64,000 bases of DNA from an uncultured Pseudomonadales bacterium (GTDB lineage: Bacteria > Pseudomonadota > Gammaproteobacteria > Pseudomonadales > Azotimanducaceae). Shown piece by piece: positions 8,924 through 18,420 of this stretch (positions within the stretch are counted from its first letter, which is position 1; every line of letters begins with the position of its first letter). The notes under the pieces were generated by a model. That model was not told the origin of the DNA, did not search any database, and saw only the letters and a program-made list of their open reading frames with translations. The stretch covers positions 806,001 to 870,000 of the forward strand of contig OY282430.1 of NCBI GenBank assembly GCA_958296025.1. The letters run 5' to 3'. Both the position numbers and the translations under genes were made by a program.

Positions 8924-10267
8924 ATGTCTGAACAAACAGCAGTTTACGATATTAGTGCCTATCCGAAGCAGCGGACACGCGGATCTCTGCTTGAGGGGTT
9001 CCGCTACACCTCCCGGGATTTTTTTCAGAAAGAGTGGCAAAGCATGTGGACCAAGGTTTGGCTGCTGCTCGGCCGCGAATCCGAACTGCCAGACCCCGGC
9101 GACTGGCAAATGGAGCCCGTGGGGCCAGAAGAGATCTTAATGGTTCGCCAGCGGGACGGTAAGGTCAAGGCGTTTTACAACGTCTGCCAGCATCGCGGCA
9201 ACCCACTGGTTGAAGACGCCAAGGGTACCGTTAAGCGCTTTGTCTGCAAATATCATAGTTGGGCGTACATGCTGGATGGCGAACTCAACTTTGCGCCTGA
9301 CAAGGATGATTTTCCGCAAGGCAATCCCTGCGGCAAGGTTCGCTTGCAGGAACTGGCCTGCGAGACTTTCGCTGGATTCATCTGGGTCAATATGGACCTC
9401 AACTGTATGACCTTGAAGGAGTATTTGGGGCCAATTTGGGACGAATGGCAGCTTCGCGACCTTCATGCCTGGCGCAGGACCATGGCCAATAGCATGTGGT
9501 TGCCGTGCAACTGGAAAGTTGTTCTGGACAACTTCAATGAGTCCTATCATGTCCCTACGGTGCATATGGGCGCAACAACGGAGACGAATCGCAAGGAGAT
9601 ACGCGGCCACATTAACACTTACTTCAGGGAAACCCGCTTTGATCTATCGAATGAAGGACACAACCGAATGATCATGGAAGGCGGTTACGGTGTTGGATCA
9701 ACCGATAGGGAGGGCAATATCCTTGAACCGCTGGCAAGTCAGTTGCGTTATTGGGAGCTCGCCCCGGAGGATTTCAAAGGTAAACCGGAAGACACTCGAA
9801 AAGCTCTTCAAGAAGCCAAACGCCGCTTGGGCTCCAGCCGCGGCTTTACGCACTATGACAAAATCCCTGCTGCCCAGTTCACCGATGCGTTCCACTACAC
9901 CCTATTCCCAAATTTCGCGGTGTCATTATGGTCCGACGGCTTCCATTTCCTAAGGGCCCGGCCGCACCGGAACGATCCTGAGCAATGCCTTTTCGACAAC
10001 TGGTGGTACGCCAGCCCGGCGTCCCTGGAAGCCGGGACCGAGCACAACCATGGCGGCAATGAGGAAGTGCAGCGAACCTTGCTCGAATTTGCATCAGTCG
10101 CGTCCATTGGCCCTGGCATTGAGGATGACGTCCGGGTGTTTGTTACGCAGCAGCGGGGCTTCCGATCGCGGGGCTTTAAGGGTGTGTATCTGGCCAAGCA
10201 GGAATTGAGAATTCGCCGGTACCATGAACTTATCGATGACTACATCGCCGGGCGGATGCCGAAATAA
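8924..10267 (+). CDS. Rieske non-heme iron oxygenase, large (alpha) subunit type
   Basis: The ATG at 8924 is preceded by GGAGG at good spacing; the frame is open upstream but without family sequence. The N-terminal Rieske [2Fe-2S] domain has both ligand pairs, CQHRG (~80) and CKYHSW (~100). The C-terminal catalytic domain has DNFNESYHVPTVH, which matches the D/E..H..H mononuclear-iron motif of aromatic-ring hydroxylating dioxygenases and related demethylases. At 447 residues it has normal alpha-subunit length. No beta subunit, ferredoxin or reductase gene lies nearby, so electrons must come from elsewhere and the substrate is unknown. Confidence 0.9.
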   Translation: MSEQTAVYDISAYPKQRTRGSLLEGFRYTSRDFFQKEWQSMWTKVWLLLGRESELPDPGDWQMEPVGPEEILMVRQRDGKVKAFYNVCQHRGNPLVEDAKGTVKRFVCKYHSWAYMLDGELNFAPDKDDFPQGNPCGKVRLQELACETFAGFIWVNMDLNCMTLKEYLGPIWDEWQLRDLHAWRRTMANSMWLPCNWKVVLDNFNESYHVPTVHMGATTETNRKEIRGHINTYFRETRFDLSNEGHNRMIMEGGYGVGSTDREGNILEPLASQLRYWELAPEDFKGKPEDTRKALQEAKRRLGSSRGFTHYDKIPAAQFTDAFHYTLFPNFAVSLWSDGFHFLRARPHRNDPEQCLFDNWWYASPASLEAGTEHNHGGNEEVQRTLLEFASVASIGPGIEDDVRVFVTQQRGFRSRGFKGVYLAKQELRIRRYHELIDDYIAGRMPK

Positions 10268-10338
10268 CCCACCACAGGGGATGTGTGCGGTGTTTGGCGG
10301 CGGGCCGTTCGCAGTGTCCGAATGGCGCTGCGTGCGCT

Positions 10339-11097
10339 TCAGTGCCAGATGGTTTTGCCGTCTTCCACTGCGCTGAGCTTGCGCTGCGCCGCCCGGCGTA
10401 AGCCCGGGTTGGCGGTGCCCTGCACAATCTTGGCGTAGGATTGGCGGGCGGCGTCCGGGGCGCCCAGCAACTCCCAAACCTGGCCCCGCTCAAAATGGAG
10501 TTCGGGGTTGTTGGGCAGCAGGATCATTTGGTAGCGCAGCATTTCAAGCACTTGGCTCCACTGGGCCTCATCAAGCAGTTGCGCCTTGACGTTGTTCAAC
10601 ATGCGCAGCGCGATCATTGCGCTGGTGGCTACGGCGAAGGGGTCTCTTGACGGCGCGTCCGTCAACTGCTTCAAGCAAGCCTCCTTGGTGACGGGCTGCA
10701 AGGTCAGCGGGTCAATAAGACAGTCGCTGACGCGGGCGAGGAACCGCCCCGGAAAATTTAGGCCCTGGGCATCCAAGCCTCGGCGGCGGGCCACATGCAC
10801 CAGCAATACGCCTAGGGAAATGGGCAGCCCGCGCCCGGTTTGCAGCACGTCGGTCATGCGGCTGTGGGCAAGTGAAACCGGTGCCCGCCCTTGGCCGCCG
10901 AAGCCCCGGCTCTCAAGATAGGCCCAAGGCGACAGCGCTTGGGGGCAGGCATCGGCCAAAGCGTCCACCTGCAAGCGCAAGGCATCCCGGTCGATTTCTG
11001 GGTCAAGCACGAGGTTCACCAGCAGGGCGGCGGACAGCTCATCGCTGGACGCATCACCGACGAATTGGCGGAATTGAGCTTCGTAATTGGGGATCAC
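10339..11097 (-). CDS. SirB1/YchA-like protein (transglutaminase-like N-terminal region, TPR C-terminus)
   Basis: This 252-residue cytoplasmic protein has the SirB1-family layout. The central GRGLPISLGVLLVHVARRRGL and LNFPGRFLARV blocks belong to the transglutaminase-like core, and the last ~70 residues form a TPR-like helix pair (EMLRYQMILLPNNPELHFERGQVWELLG). The family is widespread in gammaproteobacteria, often near prfA-prmC, but has no firm biochemical role. The frame starts with GTG at 11097; no better ATG was seen nearby. Confidence 0.75.
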   Translation of the reverse strand: MIPNYEAQFRQFVGDASSDELSAALLVNLVLDPEIDRDALRLQVDALADACPQALSPWAYLESRGFGGQGRAPVSLAHSRMTDVLQTGRGLPISLGVLLVHVARRRGLDAQGLNFPGRFLARVSDCLIDPLTLQPVTKEACLKQLTDAPSRDPFAVATSAMIALRMLNNVKAQLLDEAQWSQVLEMLRYQMILLPNNPELHFERGQVWELLGAPDAARQSYAKIVQGTANPGLRRAAQRKLSAVEDGKTIWH

Positions 11098-11189
11098 CCG
11101 CCCATGATACTCCGATGCACGGATGTTTGCTTAAGCGCAGCCGCTAGCGCTCCCTTTCCCTGACAGGCCTGCTCCTGACGTATAGCTGC

Positions 11190-11813
11190 TCAGGCAGTCA
11201 AGTTCTGTAGTTGCCGCCATAGTTCGCGCTTGGCGTCGGGGTCTTCGAGCTGCTCTAGTTTGGGGATGGCGAGGAAGTCGAAGGGCTCGGCGGGGATGTG
11301 CTTGGCCGCCGGCGCCGTCACTAGAGGACGCTGCACCGCGAAGTCTTGGATCTGCTTGTCGAGAAACGCAGCGACGGCGGGGCCGGCGCTGCCGGTGATG
11401 CCGGGCAGAGGCCAATCGAAGCGCATCTGCCTGACGGAGGCAGCCCAGTCGCGGCCTGCGCAACGGACGATGTCGGCGGCCAGCAGCGCCTGCTTGCGGC
11501 TGGCGAAGGCAGCCGAGGCCAGCAGCGCCCCCTTGGCGCAGGTGGCGACCAGCGTGAACGCCTCATCGGTCGCCGTAGCCGGCGGATGGGGTTGTGGGCT
11601 GGTTGTGCCGGCCATTGGCGGGCGGTGTGTATCCGCTGGCGTTGCTAGGGCGGTTGGCGACCCCGCCGCTTGCGCTTGCCCGGCTGCGGCGCTGCGCTGC
11701 CGCCAGACCTCAATGCCCATGTCCTCAAGAATTTGCCTGCGTTGGGGGTCCAAGTGCGCCGCCTTTTCGCAAAAGGTTCTGATAGCATTCCATACCTCTT
11801 CCCTTCGCGCCAC
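11190..11813 (-). CDS. Hypothetical protein with Pro/Ala/Thr-rich linker
   Basis: This is a 207-residue protein with no signal peptide or membrane segment. A helical N-terminus (~1-40, EEVWNAIRTFCEKAA) is followed by a low-complexity Ala/Pro/Thr linker (~43-85) and a conserved-looking C-terminal half with RFDWPLPG and AVAAFLDKQIQDF. This layout recalls small replisome adaptors such as HolD, but the resemblance is too weak to use as a name. It is divergent from aroG, whose start is 8 bases away, so the two promoters must overlap or lie inside the neighbouring gene. Confidence 0.5.
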   Translation of the reverse strand: MARREEVWNAIRTFCEKAAHLDPQRRQILEDMGIEVWRQRSAAAGQAQAAGSPTALATPADTHRPPMAGTTSPQPHPPATATDEAFTLVATCAKGALLASAAFASRKQALLAADIVRCAGRDWAASVRQMRFDWPLPGITGSAGPAVAAFLDKQIQDFAVQRPLVTAPAAKHIPAEPFDFLAIPKLEQLEDPDAKRELWRQLQNLTA

Positions 11814-11821
11814 TACACGCC

Positions 11822-12877
11822 ATGCAATACCTGACGGACGACACCCGCATCACCGCCATGCAGGAGGTGGCCGCTCCGGCCGACCTCATTGACCAAATTC
11901 CCGTCTCGGCGAAGGCGTCTGAACTGGTCTTCCACAGCCGCCGCCAGATCAGCGACATTGTTCAGGGGCGGGACAAGCGGCTGTTGGTGGTCATCGGCCC
12001 TTGCTCCATCCATGATCCGAAGGCAGGGATGGAGTACGCCCAGCGCCTCTGCGAGCAAGCCCACAAGCACCGGGAGCGGCTGCACGTCATCATGCGGGTG
12101 TACTTCGAGAAGCCGCGCACCACAATCGGCTGGAAGGGCCTCATCAACGATCCGAACATGGACAACTCCTACCGCATCAACGAAGGGCTGCGCTTGGCCC
12201 GCAGCCTGCTGCGGGACATTGTGGCGCTGGGCATCGGCGGCGGTACGGAGTACCTGGACCCCATTTCACCCCAGTACTTCGGGGATTTCGTGAGCTGGGG
12301 CGCCATCGGCGCCCGCACCACCGAAAGCCAAATTCACCGGCAGTTGGCATCCGGCCTCTCCTGCCCCATTGGCTTCAAGAACAGCACCGACGGCTCCATT
12401 CAGGTGGCCGTCGATGCCATCGGCTCAGCGAAGCATTCGCACATCTTCCTTTCGGTGACCAAGCAGGGCCACTCCGCCATCTTTCAAACCGCCGGCAATG
12501 AGGACTGCCACCTCATCCTGCGTGGCGGGGGCGGCAAGACCAACTACGACAACCCCTCCATCCACTACGCCAGCCGCTTGCTGGAGGCGTCCGGCGTCTG
12601 CCCGCGCGTGATGGTCGATATGAGCCACGCCAACAGCCAGAAGGACCATCGCCGCCAACTCTTGGTTTGCGAGGATCTGTGCCGGCAGCTGGTGGATAGG
12701 GAATCCCGCATCATGGGCGTGATGATCGAGAGCCACTTGGTGGAGGGCAAGCAGTCCATCGCCGCCCCGGCGCAGCTGACTTACGGTCAGAGCGTCACGG
12801 ACGCCTGCATTGGCTGGGAGGACTCGGTGCAGTGCCTCGCCCAACTGGCCGAGGCGAACGGAGTGCGCATGGACTAG
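11822..12877 (+). CDS. aroG: 3-deoxy-7-phosphoheptulonate (DAHP) synthase, class I
   Basis: It condenses phosphoenolpyruvate and erythrose 4-phosphate in the first step of the shikimate pathway. The 351-residue length fits the E. coli AroG/F/H type. Family motifs are present: VVIGPCSIHD, MRVYFEKPRTTIGWKGL, SWGAIGARTTESQIHR, GFKNSTDGS and MVDMSHANSQKDH, which include metal and substrate ligands. Which feedback type (Phe, Tyr or Trp) it is cannot be decided here. A rho-independent terminator follows at 12899. Confidence 0.93.
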   Translation: MQYLTDDTRITAMQEVAAPADLIDQIPVSAKASELVFHSRRQISDIVQGRDKRLLVVIGPCSIHDPKAGMEYAQRLCEQAHKHRERLHVIMRVYFEKPRTTIGWKGLINDPNMDNSYRINEGLRLARSLLRDIVALGIGGGTEYLDPISPQYFGDFVSWGAIGARTTESQIHRQLASGLSCPIGFKNSTDGSIQVAVDAIGSAKHSHIFLSVTKQGHSAIFQTAGNEDCHLILRGGGGKTNYDNPSIHYASRLLEASGVCPRVMVDMSHANSQKDHRRQLLVCEDLCRQLVDRESRIMGVMIESHLVEGKQSIAAPAQLTYGQSVTDACIGWEDSVQCLAQLAEANGVRMD

Positions 12878-12898
12878 GGCCTGTTAACACTATCTGAG

Positions 12899-12923
12899 CG
12901 GTCTCTGCCGAGAGCCGTTTTTT
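12899..12923 (+). terminator. Rho-independent terminator after aroG
   Basis: CGGTCTC and GAGAGCCG form a 7-pair stem with one bulged G and a TGCC loop, followed at once by six T residues (12918-12923). It starts 21 bases after the aroG stop codon. Confidence 0.75.
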
Positions 12924-12975
12924 CGTCCGGCAAGGCCGCGCTTCGGCCTGCGGGTTGGATTCCAGGGCCTGCCAA

Positions 12976-13674
12976 TCAGTTCAGCGTGCCGAACATCTTG
13001 TCGTACAGCAGCGTGATCGTCGCGTAGTTGCCCATGTGCATGCTCTTGTGATGGGTGGCGTGCTTGGTGGTGATCCAGTTCAGGGTCTTGAAGGGGAAGT
13101 GGGGCAAGTCCACATCGCAGTGGTTGATGATGTTCAGTTGCACATAGATGACATAGGCAAGGCCGATGGCGACGGCGTGGAAGGGCCCCCAAGCTAGGGC
13201 CAAGGCTGGAACCAGCCACAGAAACAGGTTCAGGCCCATGAAGGTTTCCAGGGGGTGTACATAGTAGGCGTCGATGTGGGTGGGGCTGCGGGCTTGGTGG
13301 TGCAGGGCATGCATCCGGCGGAAGTAGCCCTGCCCGTGAAACAAAAACCGATGCATGAGGTAGTAGAACAGGTCGTAGATCATCAGAACGGCGAAGATGT
13401 CCAGCGGAATCCGCCACCAGGGTTGTGGCGCCAAGGTCACGCAGAAGGGCGCCACGGCGGCGAAGAACGCCAAGTTGGACACCACCCCCACCCAACGCCC
13501 AGCCTTGACCACCGGCGGGTACTTCGGTAGCGCCAGCTTGCCTTTGTCCGCCTCAAGGTTCCTGACCCGCTCCCGCGCCAGGGCCGGCACCTTGAAGGCA
13601 AGCAGCTTGGTCACCCAAGTCAGGGTGATGACCAGCACAAACAGAAACAGGCCGGCCCGCCAGTCATAGTCCAT
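12976..13674 (-). CDS. Fatty acid hydroxylase / sterol desaturase superfamily membrane protein
   Basis: This 232-residue protein has four or five hydrophobic segments and the superfamily's three histidine clusters: HRFLFH, HALHH and HATHH, which would bind a di-iron centre. It should hydroxylate or desaturate a lipid chain or ring in the membrane. The substrate cannot be read from the sequence. It converges on the aroG terminator and has no operon partner. Confidence 0.85.
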   Translation of the reverse strand: MDYDWRAGLFLFVLVITLTWVTKLLAFKVPALARERVRNLEADKGKLALPKYPPVVKAGRWVGVVSNLAFFAAVAPFCVTLAPQPWWRIPLDIFAVLMIYDLFYYLMHRFLFHGQGYFRRMHALHHQARSPTHIDAYYVHPLETFMGLNLFLWLVPALALAWGPFHAVAIGLAYVIYVQLNIINHCDVDLPHFPFKTLNWITTKHATHHKSMHMGNYATITLLYDKMFGTLN

Positions 13675-13881
13675 CGTAGCGCCTCCGCAAAGGCATCAGT
13701 TTGTTGGCCAAAGCCCGGATGCAGCCGCCCCCTAAGTTGCGGCAGGCGACCAACCCGACAATCCACGCCCTTAGCCGCCCGACTAGGGATATGCAGAGCA
13801 TGGTAGGAGCTTCCGCCCGCACAGTCAATGATGCACAGGCGCATTGTTGAGGGCAAATAAAGTGTCACGGGTCAAGCATTC

Positions 13882-14180
13882 TGTCCGGTTTTACTGTCGC
13901 CCGGTTTGACAACCGGAGCGCATTGGCATGGGCAAGGCGAGCTTGCTGCAGGAGAAGCGGGACATGCTGTTCGAGGAGGGTTGCGGGGTTTGGACGGAGC
14001 GGCGTCTGACGCAGGAGGAGGCGGCGCACTTGCTGGGGGTTTGCCCGCGGACGTTCCGGCGCTGGGCGGACCGCCACGAGAAGTCCGGGATTGAATGGCT
14101 TCGAGAAAGGCGTCTGTCAGGGCTTCGCACCGTGCAGTGCCGGTGGACGAGGCGGTGCGGCTGGTGGACCGGCACCGGAC
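13882..14180 (+). pseudogene. Truncated insertion sequence (ISNCY-like) ending exactly at the CRISPR array
   Basis: The left end at 13882 begins TGTCCGGTTTTACTGTCGCC, similar to the element end at 5331. A transposase frame starts at 13928 (MGKASLLQEK...RRLTQEEAAHLLGVCPRTFRRW). Near 14121 the reading frame shifts by one base: the continuation ASHRAVPVDEAVRLVDRHR is found from 14122 in another frame. The sequence is cut at 14180, where the first degenerate CRISPR repeat begins. All catalytic sequence is missing, so this is a dead relic marking the old end of the array. Confidence 0.75.
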
Positions 14181-17100
14181 GTGTTGATCCCTTCTTTGTC
14201 GGGGCATGGGTTCAGACACACCACCGGAAGTGCTTGCACGGCTTGCCGGGTCTTAATCCCTTCTTCATCAGGGCGTGGGTTCAGACGTGGTTGCTGGAAA
14301 CGACTACGGGGCTGGTAACCGAGTCTTAATCCCTTCTTCATCAGGGCGTGGGTTCAGACGCCTTTACCGCGCGGATGGCAACATTCCGCGGAGTCTTAAT
14401 CCCTTCTTCATCAGGGCGTGGGTTCAGACACGGGGAAAAAACGTAAAAGGCGCTGCCAAGCGGTCTTAATCCCTTCTTCATCAGGGCGTGGGTTCAGACT
14501 CGTTGGATGAAATCATTGACCGACGAGTTGCGTCTTAATCCCTTCTTCATCAGGGCGTGGGTTCAGACGAATGGCGGGCGAGACAAAACCCATCCTGCCA
14601 ACGTCTTAATCCCTTCTTCATCAGGGCGTGGGTTCAGACGGGACGGCTCGGTCGGGTTGCAGACTTTACTCCGTCTTAATCCCTTCTTCATCAGGGCGTG
14701 GGTTCAGACGGGACCCCGATCCCGTGATGCACGGCATGATTCGGTCTTAATCCCTTCTTCATCAGGGCGTGGGTTCAGACGTAAAGATGTGTCAGACAGT
14801 GATGACGTGATGTCTTAATCCCTTCTTCATCAGGGCGTGGGTTCAGACGTGAAGCGGCTTCGCAGCCATGAAAGGGTTGAGTCTTAATCCCTTCTTCATC
14901 AGGGCGTGGGTTCAGACCGGCGACGACCTGGAAATCAACCAATGAGCAAGGTCTTAATCCCTTCTTCATCAGGGCGTGGGTTCAGACGCGGAAGCGGCAA
15001 CCAAGATCCCAACCAAGGAATGTCTTAATCCCTTCTTCATCAGGGCGTGGGTTCAGACCTGCCGCGCCTAATTAACCGGCAAGGGTCGCCGCGGGTCTTA
15101 ATCCCTTCTTCATCAGGGCGTGGGTTCAGACGGAGGAACAAGAGGCGCAATCAGCGATGAAAAGGGTCTTAATCCCTTCTTCATCAGGGCGTGGGTTCAG
15201 ACGCAGCGGCGCTTGGGGCGTCCGTTACCCCGGCCGTCTTAATCCCTTCTTCATCAGGGCGTGGGTTCAGACGCGACGTGGACCGCAAGAAAGTCAAGGT
15301 TATCTGGAGTCTTAATCCCTTCTTCATCAGGGCGTGGGTTCAGACACTGGCCGCTCTGATGAGCGGCCAACTCCAGGCGTGTCTTAATCCCTTCTTCATC
15401 AGGGCGTGGGTTCAGACGCGAAACGTCCAACGCCTTTCGCGGCGCCAACGGCGTCTTAATCCCTTCTTCATCAGGGCGTGGGTTCAGACGGGCACTCAAT
15501 CACAACAGAGGATACAGCTATGTGTCTTAATCCCTTCTTCATCAGGGCGTGGGTTCAGACGTTCCAGGTGTTCGCCAACAACTGCCGCTGCCCCGTCTTA
15601 ATCCCTTCTTCATCAGGGCGTGGGTTCAGACCGCCATCGGCGAATCAATGCGGCAAGCCGCCGAGTCTTAATCCCTTCTTCATCAGGGCGTGGGTTCAGA
15701 CTCAGCGGGGGAAGATTCGCTGATCAGGCGGGCGGCGTCTTAATCCCTTCTTCATCAGGGCGTGGGTTCAGACGGATCTGAATGCAAAGGTAACCAGCGA
15801 ATGAGCGGTCTTAATCCCTTCTTCATCAGGGCGTGGGTTCAGACGAGGCCCGCATCCAAAGCAGTCGCAATAGGCGAGTCTTAATCCCTTCTTCATCAGG
15901 GCGTGGGTTCAGACCGGGGTGTCCTATTGCACCCAATTCCGCGGCTGGGTCTTAATCCCTTCTTCATCAGGGCGTGGGTTCAGACCCCGGAACGCCGCTT
16001 GAATCCGCCAAGGTTGACGTCTTAATCCCTTCTTCATCAGGGCGTGGGTTCAGACATCCGCCATCGCCTACCTTGACCGGGTGCGGTGGGTCTTAATCCC
16101 TTCTTCATCAGGGCGTGGGTTCAGACAAGTTCGCGGGGCGGTGGTGGTGCGGCCATTGCGTCTTAATCCCTTCTTCATCAGGGCGTGGGTTCAGACGCCC
16201 GGCCGAGAAGGGCTCCACCTTTGAGGTGGAGTCTTAATCCCTTCTTCATCAGGGCGTGGGTTCAGACTATAACTCGGGCGGGTTCGGCAGGCGAAACGGG
16301 GTCTTAATCCCTTCTTCATCAGGGCGTGGGTTCAGACACACCGCATGAACCATTTAGACGCCCAAACTGACGTCTTAATCCCTTCTTCATCAGGGCGTGG
16401 GTTCAGACCTTGACCGCAAGAGACCAACGCACCGGGCAGGAGTCTTAATCCCTTCTTCATCAGGGCGTGGGTTCAGACGCTTGAATGAAGCGCAGCAAAA
16501 CGCCTTGGTGTCTTAATCCCTTCTTCATCAGGGCGTGGGTTCAGACACACCGGTGAAGGCGAAGCCGCCGAGTAGCCATCGTCTTAATCCCTTCTTCATC
16601 AGGGCGTGGGTTCAGACGTACCGCGTCAAGCTGGCATGCACCGAATATGTCAGGTCTTAATCCCTTCTTCATCAGGGCGTGGGTTCAGACACTGCTCGGC
16701 GCTTTGGGCCTGGGCATGGCGCGGGGTCTTAATCCCTTCTTCATCAGGGCGTGGGTTCAGACACTGTTGCCAATGCAAGGATCCGCTGCCTGCCCAAAGT
16801 CTTAATCCCTTCTTCATCAGGGCGTGGGTTCAGACACAACAGTTATGTCGTAAACAACCGCCTCCAGCTGTCTTAATCCCTTCTTCATCAGGGCGTGGGT
16901 TCAGACGCCAACACCGACGAACTAGGGCGAAGGCCATGACGTCTTAATCCCTTCTTCATCAGGGCGTGGGTTCAGACCCGAAGGCGGCCAAAGCCTCGGC
17001 CAAGCCGAAGTCTTAATCCCTTCTTCATCAGGGCGTGGGTTCAGACAGCCCTACCTTGGCAAGAGCGCAAAAATGCAGGTCTTAATCCCTTCTTCATCAG

Positions 17101-17259
17101 GGCGTGGGTTCAGACGAAGACCGTCAAGGCCAAACCAACCAGAACCACCTAGTCTTAATCCCTTCTTCATCAGGGCGTGGGTTCAGACGGGGATCTGGTT
17201 GTTGCTGGGGGTGCCAAGTGAGGTCTTAATCCCTTCTTCATCAGGGCGTGGGTTCAGAC
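14181..17259 (-). CRISPR. CRISPR array, 44 repeats of 37 bases and 43 spacers of 31-36 bases
   Basis: I counted 44 units; all but one show the same 37-base repeat, which reads GTCTTAATCCC...GGTTCAGAC on the + strand. Read on the minus strand it ends GGGATTAAGAC, giving an 8-base crRNA handle ATTAAGAC like those of Cas6-processed type I/III repeats. The unit at 14181-14217 differs at 6 positions, as expected for the leader-distal end, so the array is read leftwards from the leader at 17260-17400. GTCT/AGAC at the repeat ends are complementary. Frames running through the array merely translate the repeat (LNPFFIRAWVQT) and are not genes. Confidence 0.97.
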
Positions 17260-17406
17260 CGCTCAAACTGATTTCGTCTTTCGCCTCAGTGACTTGTGAA
17301 GTGGGTTGTCTGGCTTCCGACGGCCAGCGAAGCTGACCGACCGTAGAGGCGCCAACCTTCCTTTCAGCAGACACGGAATTGTTAAAGAGCGCCTCCGTTC
17401 AGTCAA
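17260..17406 (-). promoter_or_regulatory. CRISPR leader with sigma-70-like promoter
   Basis: On the minus strand a -35 TTGACT (17406-17401), a 17-base spacer and a -10 AACAAT (17383-17378) point into the array. Transcription would begin near 17371, leaving ~110 leader bases before the first repeat. The -35 hexamer overlaps the stop codon of the last cas gene (17399-17401), so array and cas operon can be expressed separately. The rest of the leader has no coding sequence. Confidence 0.6.
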
Positions 17407-17683
17407 GGAGCAAAATGCCGTCCGGCAGGCTGGGCAAACCGTAAGCGGCATGGCGTCCGCTTGTCAATAGGGAATACGCACGGATATCGTCGCACTTTGG
17501 GTGGGTGAGGGGCTCAATTTCCGCCATCAAGCGTACGATTTCGCGCCGGGTCCCTCTTTTTCGGAAAACGGAGTATTGGACCGGCTCCGCGGTACGGGCC
17601 ATCTCTCGATGCACCCGCTGAAGCCGCCGGGGGTCAGCGATGTCATAGCAGATTAGCCATGAGACCTTTCGGCTGGCTGGCAT
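17399..17683 (-). CDS. cas2: Cas2-family protein, second copy (Cas2')
   Basis: This 94-residue protein starts at ATG 17683, which overlaps the Cas1' stop (TGATG); GTG 17686 is an alternative. It has the Cas2 ferredoxin-like start with the acidic residue in WLICYDIADPRRLQRVHR and the QYSVFRK turn. Cas2 dimers bridge Cas1 dimers during spacer integration. It is the last gene before the leader. It differs clearly from the other Cas2 (19419-19703), so this is not a recent duplication. Confidence 0.88.
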   Translation of the reverse strand: MPASRKVSWLICYDIADPRRLQRVHREMARTAEPVQYSVFRKRGTRREIVRLMAEIEPLTHPKCDDIRAYSLLTSGRHAAYGLPSLPDGILLLD

Positions 17684-18420
17684 CACTCAAGCTCCTTTAA
17701 GTAATGGTTTAGGCTGCGCAGCGTGTCGCGCAAGTGAAAGTCGCATGTATTGCGGTGCCGCTCGAAGAAGCTAACCGCAAGGTTGCCTTTTATCAAGGCG
17801 CGGCGTCGGCCCTGCCACCAAGTGATGAAATCGGGATGCAGCCCCCACTGAATCACCATAACGAGGTCGGGAACTATCAACGCCAAGGTTGTGTTGTCCG
17901 AGCCAAGGCCAATTTTTGCAAGTTCTTGCAAGCATCTTGAATGGGCCAAGCCGCGTATCTCCCTTTTGAATTCCCGCAGCTCTGAAATGTCCGAATCGAT
18001 TCCGCCCATAAGCATTGGGACAATGTTGCTGGAGCCATTCGGAGACCAACCCAAGCGCAGGGCGCAGAATCGAAGGGCGCGACGCCGAATGTTCTTTCGC
18101 CAGTTAGCGTACAGGGCGTCACAGTCTGGCCTGTCAAAGAAGTCCCGCCAGCGTTGCGCAAATTCGCTTCGTTTCGATGGGCGGCCAATCCATCGGGCTC
18201 TGGGGCCACCATCGGACTTAAGAAAACAAACTGTAATCCCCTCGTCCGCACACGCTAGGAGCGCTTCGGTGGACCAGGAGACCCTGCCGCTCACCGTAAC
18301 GCGGGAGATGCGGCCTAGCGGAAATCTCCGGTCGCTCTCAGCCGTGGTGGAAACCCGTAGGGCAGGGCCATCCAATGCAACGGAAAGCGGCTCTTTCCCG
18401 TCAAGATATAGCGGCTTCAT
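17683..18420 (-). CDS. Degenerate Cas1-like protein lacking the catalytic segment (Cas1')
   Basis: At 245 residues it is ~85 shorter than the neighbouring Cas1. The N-terminal half aligns with the Cas1 beta domain: both start LY(I/L)D, share the RV..(S/R)GR...ST..L...G..V pattern and continue into a helical region. The C-terminal half has no IEG glutamate, no HEP histidine and no acidic EPFRP motif, so metal-dependent integration should be impossible. Its start overlaps the cas1 stop (ATGA) and its stop overlaps the next cas2 start. It may act as a structural or regulatory partner of Cas1. Homology to Cas1 is inferred from the N-terminus and position only. Confidence 0.7.
   Translation of the reverse strand: MKPLYLDGKEPLSVALDGPALRVSTTAESDRRFPLGRISRVTVSGRVSWSTEALLACADEGITVCFLKSDGGPRARWIGRPSKRSEFAQRWRDFFDRPDCDALYANWRKNIRRRALRFCALRLGWSPNGSSNIVPMLMGGIDSDISELREFKREIRGLAHSRCLQELAKIGLGSDNTTLALIVPDLVMVIQWGLHPDFITWWQGRRRALIKGNLAVSFFERHRNTCDFHLRDTLRSLNHYLKELE

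Noticed and set aside
14091-17336. Several open frames on both strands running through the CRISPR region (repeated LNPFFIRAWVQT or LNPRPDEEGIKT)
   Set aside because: They only translate the CRISPR repeat; the 37-base unit plus spacers happens to stay open.
17770-17780. Further copies of the CRISPR-locus motif (CGCAAGGTTGC at 17768 and 60405)
   Set aside because: Only partial matches in coding or unrelated sequence, so not counted as regulatory sites.
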